A program made the position numbers and the translations under genes. From the NCBI RefSeq assembly GCF_031127875.1, contig NZ_JARXIA010000023.1, positions 37,112 to 101,111 of the forward strand: DNA of 64,000 nt, read 5' to 3'. The stretch is from Pelagicoccus sp. SDUM812005. GTDB taxonomy: Bacteria > Verrucomicrobiota > Verrucomicrobiia > Opitutales > Opitutaceae. Below are positions 7,732 through 17,125 of the stretch, one piece after another; the stretch's first letter is position 1; every line of letters starts with the position of its first letter. The notes beneath the pieces were generated by a model. That model had not been told where the DNA came from. It did no database searches and worked only from the letters and a program-made list of their open reading frames with translations.

Positions 7732-10700
7732 CTAATCCTGCAGCGCTATTTTCAGCTTCATGAAGAAGGCATCATCGTCCGGCGTCGTCGCGCGGACGCG
7801 CTCATAGTCTGCGTCAACGGTTTCCCTAGCGATTTCCGTTACCGCACCCTCCTTCCAGTTTAGGAAATCAACAGGCCGCGTATCCATAATCGAGTACACG
7901 ATCCCTCTATCCTCAGCGTCCCGACGCCGTTGGTAAACGAATTCCAGGCCTTCCTCCTTTCTCTGCAAAAGCGGAAACATCCCGCGATCTTCCCCTGAGA
8001 GCGGATTCCCGCCCAAGGCATACTCCACGAGATTCACCACCCCGTCCCGATCCGGGTCTGCCGATAGCTCCAAATCGCTTCCGGAAAGGCCCTTTGCTTG
8101 AGCCCAAACCTGGAACTGCTCCCCCGCGCTCAAACGGTTCGCAGCAAGAGAGATGCGGTCGACATTCGGGCCGCCCGCATCCGTATTCACCGTAATACGG
8201 ATCGTGTTCTCGCCAGCCAACAATGCTACCACGATCGTCTTCTCCTGCCAATTGTCCCAAGTGCCCGTCGAGCTAAAGACATGGGATCCGATCGCGATAC
8301 CGTTAACCGTTATCGTACAGGATCGATCCGTTGCGGAGGCATATCGAAAGGTCAACTTCACCTCTCCACCAGCGCCGCCACCGACTCCTTCCCATTGCAG
8401 CCACGTGCCTGCGCCACCCATATCCATATAGCCAGCGCCCGAGTAACCAGGACTGTCAGTCCTCAGGAGACAGCCGGAAGTGGAGGTATAGTCCTCCCCT
8501 TCTATCTCCGATTCGAGAGCCCCTTCTCCTCCTCCGTCATACACTGCATTGCCCAAAATACGGATTCGCCAACTTTCGCTCAAATCCTCGCTGGGACGCT
8601 TGAAACTAAACGCGCAATCGAGAGAGCCCTCCGCGTTATAGAATCCCTGAAAATAGTTTCGTTTATTAAATGAACCATCCTCGTACCAAACCCATTCGCC
8701 ATCCAAATAGCGCTGCACTCCGATAACCGCTTCCTTCGAAACGTTTCTCAAAATGACAGGTACATGGCCAATGCCTCCGCCATCAATGGTGAAGTCGGCC
8801 AAGACATCGCCAGACTCCGAAGAAATCTCCAAAGGATAATTGCTCAACACGGAACCTGTCGTCGCGACGACCTCAAGATCCCGATTGTACCTGAATTCAT
8901 CGTACACGGCACCCCATTCGCTGGTGTAAGCAGCCAAGCGGGACCTGAATTCCTCATCCGCGCCCCAATAGGATTCAGCGTTCTTCGGAGGCATCATGAA
9001 CTCCATCTCGCCTTCCACCACATCGCCTGCCGCATAGGAACGGCCTACCGATTCGGAGCTGAGGTCGAAGAGCATCTTCGGCGTGCTGGCGCTCAACCCA
9101 TACGGATGCATGTACAAGTCGAACGGTTCCCCGTTCAAGGTCGAGCTCAGGGCCAAAAATCCCCGATACGCATAGTTGACTCCTCCATTCCAGGCAGTCG
9201 TATCGTTAGGAATCACCCAGCTATCCCTAAACAAAAGCGGATCCCCCTTGTACTGATTGCCTCCAGGAGAGCTGGCGTAACTCTGAGTCAACCCCTCCGC
9301 ACTCCCGTGGTGATAAGCGGTATGCTGCGGCCCGTTGTAGCCATCGGCTCCCATCTGAAAAAAGATAAGCCGCCTCGGGTCGGTCACGTCGTCCAAGAAC
9401 TCGTAACGAAAGGCGTTGAACTTCCGGTGGTAGTCCAGGCCCGCCACTCCGCGCACCGTGTTTACGTAGCGGATCTTCCCGTCGTCGCTTATCCCCGAAT
9501 ACAAAACTTCCGTAACGTTCGGACCGGACCACTTGTAACAGGTCTTCATGAGTTTGCTAAAACGGAAGGTATTCGAACTGTCGTAATACTGGAGGAAGTT
9601 GCCTCCCCCCATATTCTCCGTCCACCCGTGATCGCCGCCGCCCGTGCTGGTAGTAAAGGTAGGCCGCACATCGGCCATGTGAGCTCGCCCAGCATGACGA
9701 GTCGGATCATAAGTCAAGGATTCCCCCCAGGCTCCGAGGGCCGACTCGTCCCATTTCCAGTTCGCCTTATCGTTCCAGCCTACGATCGAAAGAAAGGAGT
9801 GAGATGCTGCCGCGACCGTGCCGTCGCTCCAGTACCCGTAGACCACTCGCAAGCGAAAGGTCTTGGACTCCCCCGGGGCCAAAGGAAGCATCGTGTAACC
9901 GCGCAGCCAGGTTCCCATATGGACCGTATCCAAACTCTGGTGCCAGTTCTTCGAGATCTGCACCGGAATTCCCAGCGGGCTTCCGTCCACTTCGGTCAAA
10001 AGCATAACCGTACCCGTAACCGCCCTCGCCGAAATCGGATCGAAGATCATCGGCACTTCGATCTCTTCATCCGTGGGATTTCTCACCGTAAACTGATATT
10101 CGTCCAACCGGTTGGTATCTCGAGGGTAGCTCACGCTTCCCGCTGGGACGATCGCCTTGATCGCCATCTCATCCGTATCGTACTCGGAATCCAATGGTGA
10201 TCCCGACCCTAGATCCAAGGCATCGCTCAGATAGTCGCCTACCTCCATCTGCTCGTAAGCGGTATCGGTGTGAGGACTCAGCGACAGACGGGCCACATTC
10301 CCGAGCGCATCGGCCAAATGCTGCACGTTCGAGGGCGACACAACCTGAATCGTCGCTCGCGTGGCTCCCGGCACCTCTTCCAAATCGAGTTTGAAAGTAA
10401 CGTGATCTGCCCATGCGGTAACTTCTAAACGAGGGTTGCCGACCAGCACGTTCCCATTCGCATCCTCAAAAACTAGCCCCAAGTGGTCGAAACGCTGCAC
10501 ATACTGCCCGCTTTCAATCAAGCGCACATACATTCGTCCTGTATTGTCCTGCACCACACCGGAAACGCAGCGGTAACGCGTGTCTCCAACATACGCATAC
10601 AAATTTAGGGTTGCCGGTGTGAATTGCGTAACGTCCTCCGTCAATGCCGACTCGTAATCGCTTCCCTCGAGTGCGTCGTAGCCAGTAAGCTGCATCGTCT

Positions 10701-10944
10701 TGCACTCAAGCTTCAGACTATAGTAACCCGTCTGTACGATTAGATTAGGACTCTCCCGAGCAAGGGAGCTACCAGGCCAACCGACCCTCATCGGATAACC
10801 ATTTTCGAAACTAATATAAGTATAGTTTCGGTTCATCGCTGCATTCACCTCGGGCAAAGATCGCCCCAGCAAAACAAATACGGACAAGAGGAAAAAAGTT
10901 CTAAACACGACAGGGTAAAGGTTCGCAATCATTCGGGTTTTCAT
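7732..10944 (-). CDS. Large secreted protein of unknown core, paralogue of the 2655-6008 protein, CBM6/35-like plus C-terminal repeat-type tail
   Basis: About 1070 residues from the ATG at 10944, chosen because MKTRMIANLYP begins a normal signal sequence (cleavage after ...PEVNAA); an in-frame start 27 bases further upstream exists. The core (~30-800) is homologous throughout to the 1117-residue protein (IQTGYYSLKLEC, GIPVQISKNWH, WKWDESALGAWGE, GWTENMGGG, GGGIGHVP, SWRIRILG). It lacks the DUF1349-like domain: the core is followed directly by a CBM6/35-like domain (~815-940) and then a tail with ADPDRDGVVNLVEYALG, a calcium-binding/EF-hand-like segment common at the C-termini of exported Verrucomicrobial proteins. 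It lies between the TonB receptor and GH28 genes in one direction, so it belongs to the same uptake/degradation unit. Function unknown; a new enzyme family is possible. Confidence 0.75.
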   Translation of the reverse strand: MKTRMIANLYPVVFRTFFLLSVFVLLGRSLPEVNAAMNRNYTYISFENGYPMRVGWPGSSLARESPNLIVQTGYYSLKLECKTMQLTGYDALEGSDYESALTEDVTQFTPATLNLYAYVGDTRYRCVSGVVQDNTGRMYVRLIESGQYVQRFDHLGLVFEDANGNVLVGNPRLEVTAWADHVTFKLDLEEVPGATRATIQVVSPSNVQHLADALGNVARLSLSPHTDTAYEQMEVGDYLSDALDLGSGSPLDSEYDTDEMAIKAIVPAGSVSYPRDTNRLDEYQFTVRNPTDEEIEVPMIFDPISARAVTGTVMLLTEVDGSPLGIPVQISKNWHQSLDTVHMGTWLRGYTMLPLAPGESKTFRLRVVYGYWSDGTVAAASHSFLSIVGWNDKANWKWDESALGAWGESLTYDPTRHAGRAHMADVRPTFTTSTGGGDHGWTENMGGGNFLQYYDSSNTFRFSKLMKTCYKWSGPNVTEVLYSGISDDGKIRYVNTVRGVAGLDYHRKFNAFRYEFLDDVTDPRRLIFFQMGADGYNGPQHTAYHHGSAEGLTQSYASSPGGNQYKGDPLLFRDSWVIPNDTTAWNGGVNYAYRGFLALSSTLNGEPFDLYMHPYGLSASTPKMLFDLSSESVGRSYAAGDVVEGEMEFMMPPKNAESYWGADEEFRSRLAAYTSEWGAVYDEFRYNRDLEVVATTGSVLSNYPLEISSESGDVLADFTIDGGGIGHVPVILRNVSKEAVIGVQRYLDGEWVWYEDGSFNKRNYFQGFYNAEGSLDCAFSFKRPSEDLSESWRIRILGNAVYDGGGEGALESEIEGEDYTSTSGCLLRTDSPGYSGAGYMDMGGAGTWLQWEGVGGGAGGEVKLTFRYASATDRSCTITVNGIAIGSHVFSSTGTWDNWQEKTIVVALLAGENTIRITVNTDAGGPNVDRISLAANRLSAGEQFQVWAQAKGLSGSDLELSADPDRDGVVNLVEYALGGNPLSGEDRGMFPLLQRKEEGLEFVYQRRRDAEDRGIVYSIMDTRPVDFLNWKEGAVTEIARETVDADYERVRATTPDDDAFFMKLKIALQD

Positions 10945-11156
10945 GGGCATAAACGAATCAATGTCAGACAAGTTTCTTGAGGGCTAACCGCATCAACGAT
11001 AGCTACCCCCAAAGCAGGGGACCACAGGGTAAAACAATATACCTAAATCCAGAGGAATTATCCATCCTCCATATACACGATATACTTCTTAAAACATCAC
11101 GAGAACCAGATAGTAACATCTGATCATGTTCAGATGTAATGAATTTTAAACTACAA

Positions 11157-11184
11157 GGCCTCGAGACGAATCCGTCTCGAGGCC
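11157..11184 (-). terminator. 12-bp hairpin between TonB receptor and orphan gene
   Basis: GGCCTCGAGACG and its exact complement with a 4-base loop, 56 bases past the receptor stop. On the minus strand it is followed by TTGTAGTTT, a weak T-run. It may terminate or attenuate receptor transcription, or protect the 3' end so that receptor and downstream genes are expressed at different levels. Confidence 0.6.
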
Positions 11185-11239
11185 GATTTTAAACGACTGA
11201 GAGCAATCCAAGCGGGCTACCCTCAGGACATGCTACAAA

Positions 11240-14200
11240 CTAAAACTCGAAGGTGTTGGTGAGCACGAAGGTGCGCGGGGCTTCGGCCTTTACGCGGGCG
11301 GCCGTTCCATCCGGCTGAGCGCGGATGACCTCAACGCCATCTCCCGCGAACAGGTTGCGGATATTAAGCTGAACTCTCCAATTAATAGTATCGTTCTTGA
11401 TTTTCTTGGATCGGCCGAACCACAAATCGTAAGTATGGTCATCTTGACCTTGGATAGGCTTGGTTACGTCCGGAGCAATAACGTCGCCTGGCAAGGTCGT
11501 AAGCGCATAGCCAATCGAGGCCGAATCAACGTAGCGGTAGGCCGAACCAATGTTCCAACCCCTCATCTTACCATCGGTGAAACGATAGTTCGTGATGATG
11601 TTTGCCCGCCATTCGCGAACCTCAGGATTATCCGCTCCATCCAAAGCCGTGTTCGAGAAATAGGCATTCCCGGCATAGGCTCCAAGGATAAGCTGATTCC
11701 AGCCTGTGCCGCCAGCCAGCGGATCCTGAAGCGGGGTACGCAGCTTGTTAGCCCCAAAGATCGAGCCCTTTGCGTTCTCTACGCTCTCAAGAGCGTTCAT
11801 CAGGCCGGTAAACACTTCCGTGAAACCGGGAGCCAGATTGGTACGAACCGCCTTCTGCTGGACGATGCTGGCAGAGATTCTCCAGTTCTTGGTGGGATTG
11901 AAGATCGTCTCGACCTCCAGACCCTCGCCCTTTACGTCCGCGGTATCGGCCAGAATCGACCAAAGCGCCGTCCCAACCGTAAAGCTTCCGTTTTGGTCGG
12001 GATTCGTTGGGTGAGGCGTATAGGAGAATTCTGCTGTATCCAACAAGTAACTATTGGGGAAGATCGCTTCATACGCTTCTCTCAGGTCCCATAGTTGATC
12101 TAGCGTCATGTACTCCTGACCCGCCGAGGTATTGACCTGGTCGATAATCCCATTCCCATCCGCGTCGAATGCGGGATTGTCAAACTGACGGTCGCCGTCC
12201 TTGTCGTAACGCAAGGTCTCGCGATACAACTCGCCCCAACCGCGTATCAAGGATACGTTCGTCGTCCAGTTGTATCCAAAGGAAACCGGATGGAACTGCT
12301 CGTCTCGGATCGTCGACTCGTACCAGTTGACTCGCGTGATCAGCTTTTCATCGAAGGCCGTGACGGTGAAGCCATAGTCAATACTCTCGCCAGATGGACT
12401 CGGCAAGGGATTGCCGCGGATATTCCCCCCCGACAAGTTAGGAATGAAATTCGAGGAATCTCCATAGTGGAAGGACAAGCTCGTACCGTCCGGCAGCCAG
12501 GATTTTGGCAGCTTCGCGACGAGGTTATAGGAGAAGTTATTGCCCTCGACCGTGTTGATCGGGCTGGAATCAAGGTTGAAGTCCTCGGCACCAAACAAAC
12601 GGATCCCTTCGGCATCGGCCGGAGCGGTAGCTACCGCATTTTCCCACTTGTCCTTACGCCAACCCAAATTGGCAACGAGATGGTCCTTCAAAAGGAAGCT
12701 CTGCAGGTTTAGGGCCTGGCTGCTTACCTTAGTCTCCTCCATTCGACCGGAGAAGTTGACCCACTCCGGCGTATAGGTTCCAACCTTGGTAACACCCTCA
12801 GTCATGTCGAAGTACGCCAAAGGCACTTCCAAGCCAGCAGGATATTCAAGGGTAACGCCTGGCTCCACTCCAGTGATGATAACGTCCTCGATGGTCAGGT
12901 TCGGATCGGTGAATACGTTTAGCTGCTGAGGTCCCACATAGAATATATTCGAGTTTTGACGCTGAAACGCAGTGGCATCGGGCTGGATCAGATTCACCGC
13001 AGCATTGTTTCCATTGCTCGCCATCCGGTACTGCTTATTCACGCTATCAACCCTATTCTCATCGAATAGCCCCACGGCGCGGTGCGAGCCCAACCAACGT
13101 AGAATACCATTATCGAACTTATCTTCGAAATCGATCTGCGCGAAAGCGGTAGCGCGAATCGTCTCCCTATCCGTCGATAGATCGGTTGTATTCGAAGACT
13201 TGGAAGCGATAAAGGGACGCCCGTAGTTCGGGTTCGTCGCGCCGAACAAGTCGTTTGGACCGATCGGCAATGTCTTGTTCACGTCGAAATAGATCGTGGG
13301 CGAACCACCCATAACGAAACTATTGCGACTCCAGTTCTGTGCATCGTATGCAAGCTCGAGGCCAAAGTTTCCATCCTTGCTTTCCGTTGTGAACGAAAGG
13401 TTCAACGCGTCGAAATCGTTATCGTAACGATCCAAACCGCCCGAATAGAGGTTCTTCCGGAAGTCGAAGGTTTCCAGGTTCGTCAATCCTTGGGAAGTGT
13501 AGCCGGTAACCAGGTCGCCGTAATTAGGCATACCGATAAACCGTACGGCGGCGTCGGATCCCGTCCAGTTTCCGTCAGGGTCATAGGTTATATTTCCGAT
13601 GGGAACATTGCCATTTCCGTCGGGAGCGCCCCAAGCGCCACCATCTACCGTAGTCTGGAACGCATAGGCTGGCAGCCCATTCCTAGAGGTCCCATCAAAA
13701 ACGTTGGCCCAAAAGCGAGCGCTGACTTCGGAGCCCGCCGCCGTACCGGAGGTCAGGATATCGATCTGTTCGCCGTTCGCATCGAGACCCTCGAAGTCTA
13801 CGTTCCCGTTCACGACGTTGCCAAATCCATCCAAGCTAAAGCGCTCGCCGTTCGGCATCTCAATGCCAATGGTATTGTCGATCAAAGTAGACAAGGTTTC
13901 CAAAGGTCCCAACGAAGACGGTGGAGTCGACTTGATCTTTCCCGTCTCGAAATTGAGCTTCAGGAAGGTGTTGCTCTCATCGAGCAGACGCCACTTCATC
14001 GCTCCATAGAATCGGGTCGAATCCCGGAACGCTGAGTTTTGCAGATACTCCTGATCTTCCTTCAACGCAGCGAACCGCACTGCAAATCGATCCTCTGCAA
14101 GCACTCGGTTTACGTTAAAGTCAACACGCGTACTTAGATTTCCGTCAAACTCGTCCGTGGACAAACGCAACCCGAGTTCCGTAGAGTCAGAGAAGTTCGC

Positions 14201-14764
14201 CTGAGCAACATCGCTATTGATAATGCCTCCCGGAGAGCCAAGACCAAACAGGAACGAGTTGGCGCCGCGCTGGATGTCGACTCGATCTGTTATATAAGAA
14301 TCAAAAGGGATGTCCGTCTCGAAGAAACCGCGCGTACGGGTGGGAGCCGCAAGAGCTCGGATACGGTTTCCGGCTGCAGGATTTTGACGTATTTCGCCAT
14401 CGTTCTGAACCCCGGAACTATCCGTTCCAGTAAAGTTTCCGCTGGGTCCTGCAGTGTCCGTATTGGTGGTATATACCAGCAACTCTTCGGTGGACGTTGC
14501 CGCAAGGTCCTCTAGCATTTGCTTGGTTACTGCTTGAATCGAAGTGCCGATGTCTTCGATCTTGGAATTGAGTCGGCCACCAGCAAGCGTCTGGGTGGCG
14601 CGATAACCGTCATCGGAATCCGCGTTCACTTCGAACGGAGACAAAACGAAGATCTCTTCTTCTTCCTCCTCTTGTCCGTACAAAACTCCGGTTGCTGCCA
14701 CAGCGCAGAGGGGTAACAACCACCGCAATCGGCGATTGGAACATACTGTTTGTTCTTTATTCAT
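11240..14764 (-). CDS. TonB-dependent outer-membrane receptor (Verrucomicrobial type)
   Basis: 1174 residues. The signal peptide is followed by an unusually acidic stretch (EEEEEEIF) and the lineage-typical LSPFEVNADSDDGYRATQTLAGGR. A plug domain follows (DIGTSIQAVTKQMLEDL, TRTRGFF, VDIQRGANSFLFGLGSPGG) and then a long beta-barrel ending in LTNTFEF, the terminal aromatic signature recognised by the BAM machinery. Receptors of this type import oligosaccharides using proton-motive force relayed by TonB-ExbBD; no SusD partner is nearby, as is usual outside Bacteroidota. It lies between a GH29 fucosidase and an orphan secreted protein/GH28 pair, so its cargo is probably a fucose-containing oligosaccharide (inference). 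It is distinct from the receptor pair at 51541 and 57043. Confidence 0.9.
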   Translation of the reverse strand: MNKEQTVCSNRRLRWLLPLCAVAATGVLYGQEEEEEEIFVLSPFEVNADSDDGYRATQTLAGGRLNSKIEDIGTSIQAVTKQMLEDLAATSTEELLVYTTNTDTAGPSGNFTGTDSSGVQNDGEIRQNPAAGNRIRALAAPTRTRGFFETDIPFDSYITDRVDIQRGANSFLFGLGSPGGIINSDVAQANFSDSTELGLRLSTDEFDGNLSTRVDFNVNRVLAEDRFAVRFAALKEDQEYLQNSAFRDSTRFYGAMKWRLLDESNTFLKLNFETGKIKSTPPSSLGPLETLSTLIDNTIGIEMPNGERFSLDGFGNVVNGNVDFEGLDANGEQIDILTSGTAAGSEVSARFWANVFDGTSRNGLPAYAFQTTVDGGAWGAPDGNGNVPIGNITYDPDGNWTGSDAAVRFIGMPNYGDLVTGYTSQGLTNLETFDFRKNLYSGGLDRYDNDFDALNLSFTTESKDGNFGLELAYDAQNWSRNSFVMGGSPTIYFDVNKTLPIGPNDLFGATNPNYGRPFIASKSSNTTDLSTDRETIRATAFAQIDFEDKFDNGILRWLGSHRAVGLFDENRVDSVNKQYRMASNGNNAAVNLIQPDATAFQRQNSNIFYVGPQQLNVFTDPNLTIEDVIITGVEPGVTLEYPAGLEVPLAYFDMTEGVTKVGTYTPEWVNFSGRMEETKVSSQALNLQSFLLKDHLVANLGWRKDKWENAVATAPADAEGIRLFGAEDFNLDSSPINTVEGNNFSYNLVAKLPKSWLPDGTSLSFHYGDSSNFIPNLSGGNIRGNPLPSPSGESIDYGFTVTAFDEKLITRVNWYESTIRDEQFHPVSFGYNWTTNVSLIRGWGELYRETLRYDKDGDRQFDNPAFDADGNGIIDQVNTSAGQEYMTLDQLWDLREAYEAIFPNSYLLDTAEFSYTPHPTNPDQNGSFTVGTALWSILADTADVKGEGLEVETIFNPTKNWRISASIVQQKAVRTNLAPGFTEVFTGLMNALESVENAKGSIFGANKLRTPLQDPLAGGTGWNQLILGAYAGNAYFSNTALDGADNPEVREWRANIITNYRFTDGKMRGWNIGSAYRYVDSASIGYALTTLPGDVIAPDVTKPIQGQDDHTYDLWFGRSKKIKNDTINWRVQLNIRNLFAGDGVEVIRAQPDGTAARVKAEAPRTFVLTNTFEF

Positions 14765-15066
14765 AATTTATGGGTTCGTTTATTTGATAACATTCTCCTA
14801 GTTAAATACAGAAATCGAAGGTTCAATATTGCTGCATTTTCCTAGGGAAATCTGGGGTTATATCATTTAGGTTTACTTCGAAAGCCGGACAGCTACCGAG
14901 ACAATGGACTGAAGGCGTCACGCCTTTCGAAGCAAAATGAGGGCAAACTTGAGGGATAGCTTTTACGGTTAGCAATCGATTGGATCACCACCGTCTAGGG
15001 CGCTATGATATCAAATGGGATCCAATCCCGGCATCACGTCTTTACAGGATACGCGCCGCGGTTTCG
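14765..15066. other. Intergenic region between GH29 and TonB receptor
   Basis: 302 bases, A+T-richer than the surrounding genes near the receptor start, probably carrying a receptor promoter. It contains a short AAGGCG/CGCCTT hairpin near 14918 without a T-run. A TTTACAGGAT string occurs near 15043. No gene is seen. Confidence 0.5.
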
Positions 15067-16836
15067 TCAGCGCGTCGGACGAATAGACAGCAAGCTCAAG
15101 CTAGCCGTGTCGGGGTTTCCATCTACAAGGCTGACGCTGAGGGTATGCCTTCCAGGGGAATCGAATCGCAGCAGCCCCATCGGGTATCGATGGTAAACGT
15201 GCGACGCATTTTGATTGTTCTGCAGGATCCGGCCTTCACCGCCCTCGATCCTCCAGGTCAATCGCTCCGTCCCCTTGTAGGTAAGGTCGATGTAATAGTC
15301 GCCCGGCTCCGCCACATCGACAGTCCATACAGCCTTCCCGCCATTCGACCATTTGCTTACCTGGTTCATGTGCTTCCATTCGCCAAACTTCTCCATCCAA
15401 CGGATCTCTTCCTTCACCGCGTTTTCGACCTCTGCGAACTCGACATACATATCGGACCGCGAATTGGGAAGCACCGCCAACGTTTGGTCCACCTCAGGGG
15501 CTCCGGAAAGCTCGACCTGGACAAGCGTCGCAACCTTGGATCGCTGGACATCCGCCAAGTCCAAGGCCACCCATCCAGATTTCTTGCGCCACTCCACCGG
15601 AACAGACTTCCCCTTAGCTACAACCTTTGCCGACTTGATGTCGTTGCGAAGGCCGGGGAGATAGATCAATTCGTCATCCGGCCAGTCGAATACGACGAGA
15701 TTCAATGTATTCCCTTGCACGGTGACGTCCCCCCAAGGCAAGGCACGTCCCCAGGGCGACGGGTCCGCACCGTAAACGACGCTCGGGTTCTCCTGTATCC
15801 ACCTACCGGATTCAAGCAAGTACTTTACCGCTTCCTCAGGCACCCTCCCAGATCCGTCCGGCCCAATATTCAGCAAGTAGGTTCCGCCACGAGCGACCGT
15901 CGAAACGACTCGCTTGAGTATTTCGTGTGCATCCTTCCAGTTGCTGTCGTACCAAGCGTAAGACCAGGAGTCGTTAGTGGTATCGCAGGACTCCCAGAGG
16001 CCATCAGCATTTCGCACCGGTACATCCATGTCACCCTTGCTCGCATAGTCGCCCATGCCATGTCCGATACGGCTGCAAAGCAGCGCATTTGGCTGAACCT
16101 CCGCAACATACCGAGCCAACTTCTCGGCATACTCCTTCGGGATATTTCCCGGCGTATCGAACCAGATGTAGTCCAAATCTCCATACTGCGTGCAAATTTC
16201 CTTCACCTGCGGGAAGCACTTTTCCTCAAAGTATTGGGCAAAGGTCGCTGGCGTCCCATCCTCGTTGACCTTCGGTCCTCCAGAGCCGCCCGGCGCCGTC
16301 CAATCCTGATTGTGCGAATAGTAGAATCCGAATCCGAGACCGAACTCCTCGCAGGCTTCCGCCAACTCCTTCATGGGATCCCTCTTAAACGGCGACGCAT
16401 CCACGATATTGAAAGGGTGCTCGGACTTGAACATTGCAAACCCCTCGTGGTGCTTGGAGGTGATGATGATCCACTTCATGCCCGCCTCCTTGGCCACCCT
16501 TGCGATGTAACGCGCGTCGAATTCGCTCGGGTTAAAGTCAGCGGCGACCTTCATGTACTCCTTGGGCGGGATTCCCGCCACGCGCGGATTCATGATCCAC
16601 TCCCCAATCCCGTAGTAGGTCTTTCCCTCCCACTTGCCGGCAAGCTTCGAATACAGGCCCCAGTGAATGAACATGCCATAGTTCCCGTCCCGAAACAAGG
16701 CCACGCGTTCGCTATCCGCAGCCCCTTGCCTCGTGGTTTCCCCACCCCACATCTCGTCCATGTTCTTGCTCCCAGCCAAACACTGCAGAGCAAAAGCAGC
16801 CATAAATCCTACCGTAAGTCTTTTAATCTTTTTCAT
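15067..16836 (-). CDS. Secreted GH29 alpha-L-fucosidase with C-terminal beta-sandwich domain
   Basis: 589 residues, signal peptide 1-22. The GH29 barrel shows FRDGNYGMFIHWG (48-60), TSKHHEGF (126-133) and DYIWFD, whose last aspartate (227) aligns with the family nucleophile. Retaining alpha-L-fucosidases of this family release terminal fucose. The barrel ends near 340 and is followed by a small beta domain, then (~480-589) a second beta-sandwich (KAVWTVDVAEPGDYYIDL) typical of an accessory binding module. First gene of a leftward run that continues with the TonB receptor, and divergent from the sensor kinase at 17126. Linkage specificity cannot be read; some GH29 members act on sulfated fucans. 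Family confidence is high. Confidence 0.92.
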   Translation of the reverse strand: MKKIKRLTVGFMAAFALQCLAGSKNMDEMWGGETTRQGAADSERVALFRDGNYGMFIHWGLYSKLAGKWEGKTYYGIGEWIMNPRVAGIPPKEYMKVAADFNPSEFDARYIARVAKEAGMKWIIITSKHHEGFAMFKSEHPFNIVDASPFKRDPMKELAEACEEFGLGFGFYYSHNQDWTAPGGSGGPKVNEDGTPATFAQYFEEKCFPQVKEICTQYGDLDYIWFDTPGNIPKEYAEKLARYVAEVQPNALLCSRIGHGMGDYASKGDMDVPVRNADGLWESCDTTNDSWSYAWYDSNWKDAHEILKRVVSTVARGGTYLLNIGPDGSGRVPEEAVKYLLESGRWIQENPSVVYGADPSPWGRALPWGDVTVQGNTLNLVVFDWPDDELIYLPGLRNDIKSAKVVAKGKSVPVEWRKKSGWVALDLADVQRSKVATLVQVELSGAPEVDQTLAVLPNSRSDMYVEFAEVENAVKEEIRWMEKFGEWKHMNQVSKWSNGGKAVWTVDVAEPGDYYIDLTYKGTERLTWRIEGGEGRILQNNQNASHVYHRYPMGLLRFDSPGRHTLSVSLVDGNPDTASLSLLSIRPTR

Positions 16837-17125
16837 CGAAATTGTTAATTCTCGTAGTCCAGCCCTGCCCTCGCTCCTCCCAACTGCCGCCCAGGCGCGA
16901 TGACGGGCGCAGCAAGCGGCCCAACAAGATACGTCTTCATTCGCGGGTAAGGGATAAGGGTTCGAGGTAGGGCCGGGGCTCCAGCGCCCAACGACCGAAA
17001 CGAAGATACCGCAAGCCCTCGATTCCGTTATCCCGTATTCACGTGATACGCCTACAAACTGGTTGATCTACCCTCCCTACGACGGTTTGACTCCCCCTTC
17101 CCTCGACCTAAGCTTATTTCCCGCA

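Noticed and set aside
14917..14932. AAGGCG/CGCCTT hairpin downstream of GH29 as a terminator
   Set aside because: Short stem, 3-base loop and no T-run on the minus strand; not enough to call.
14980..16848. 622-codon open frame opposite the GH29 gene
   Set aside because: Antisense to a well-supported fucosidase, rich in Arg/Pro/His, no leader or motif.
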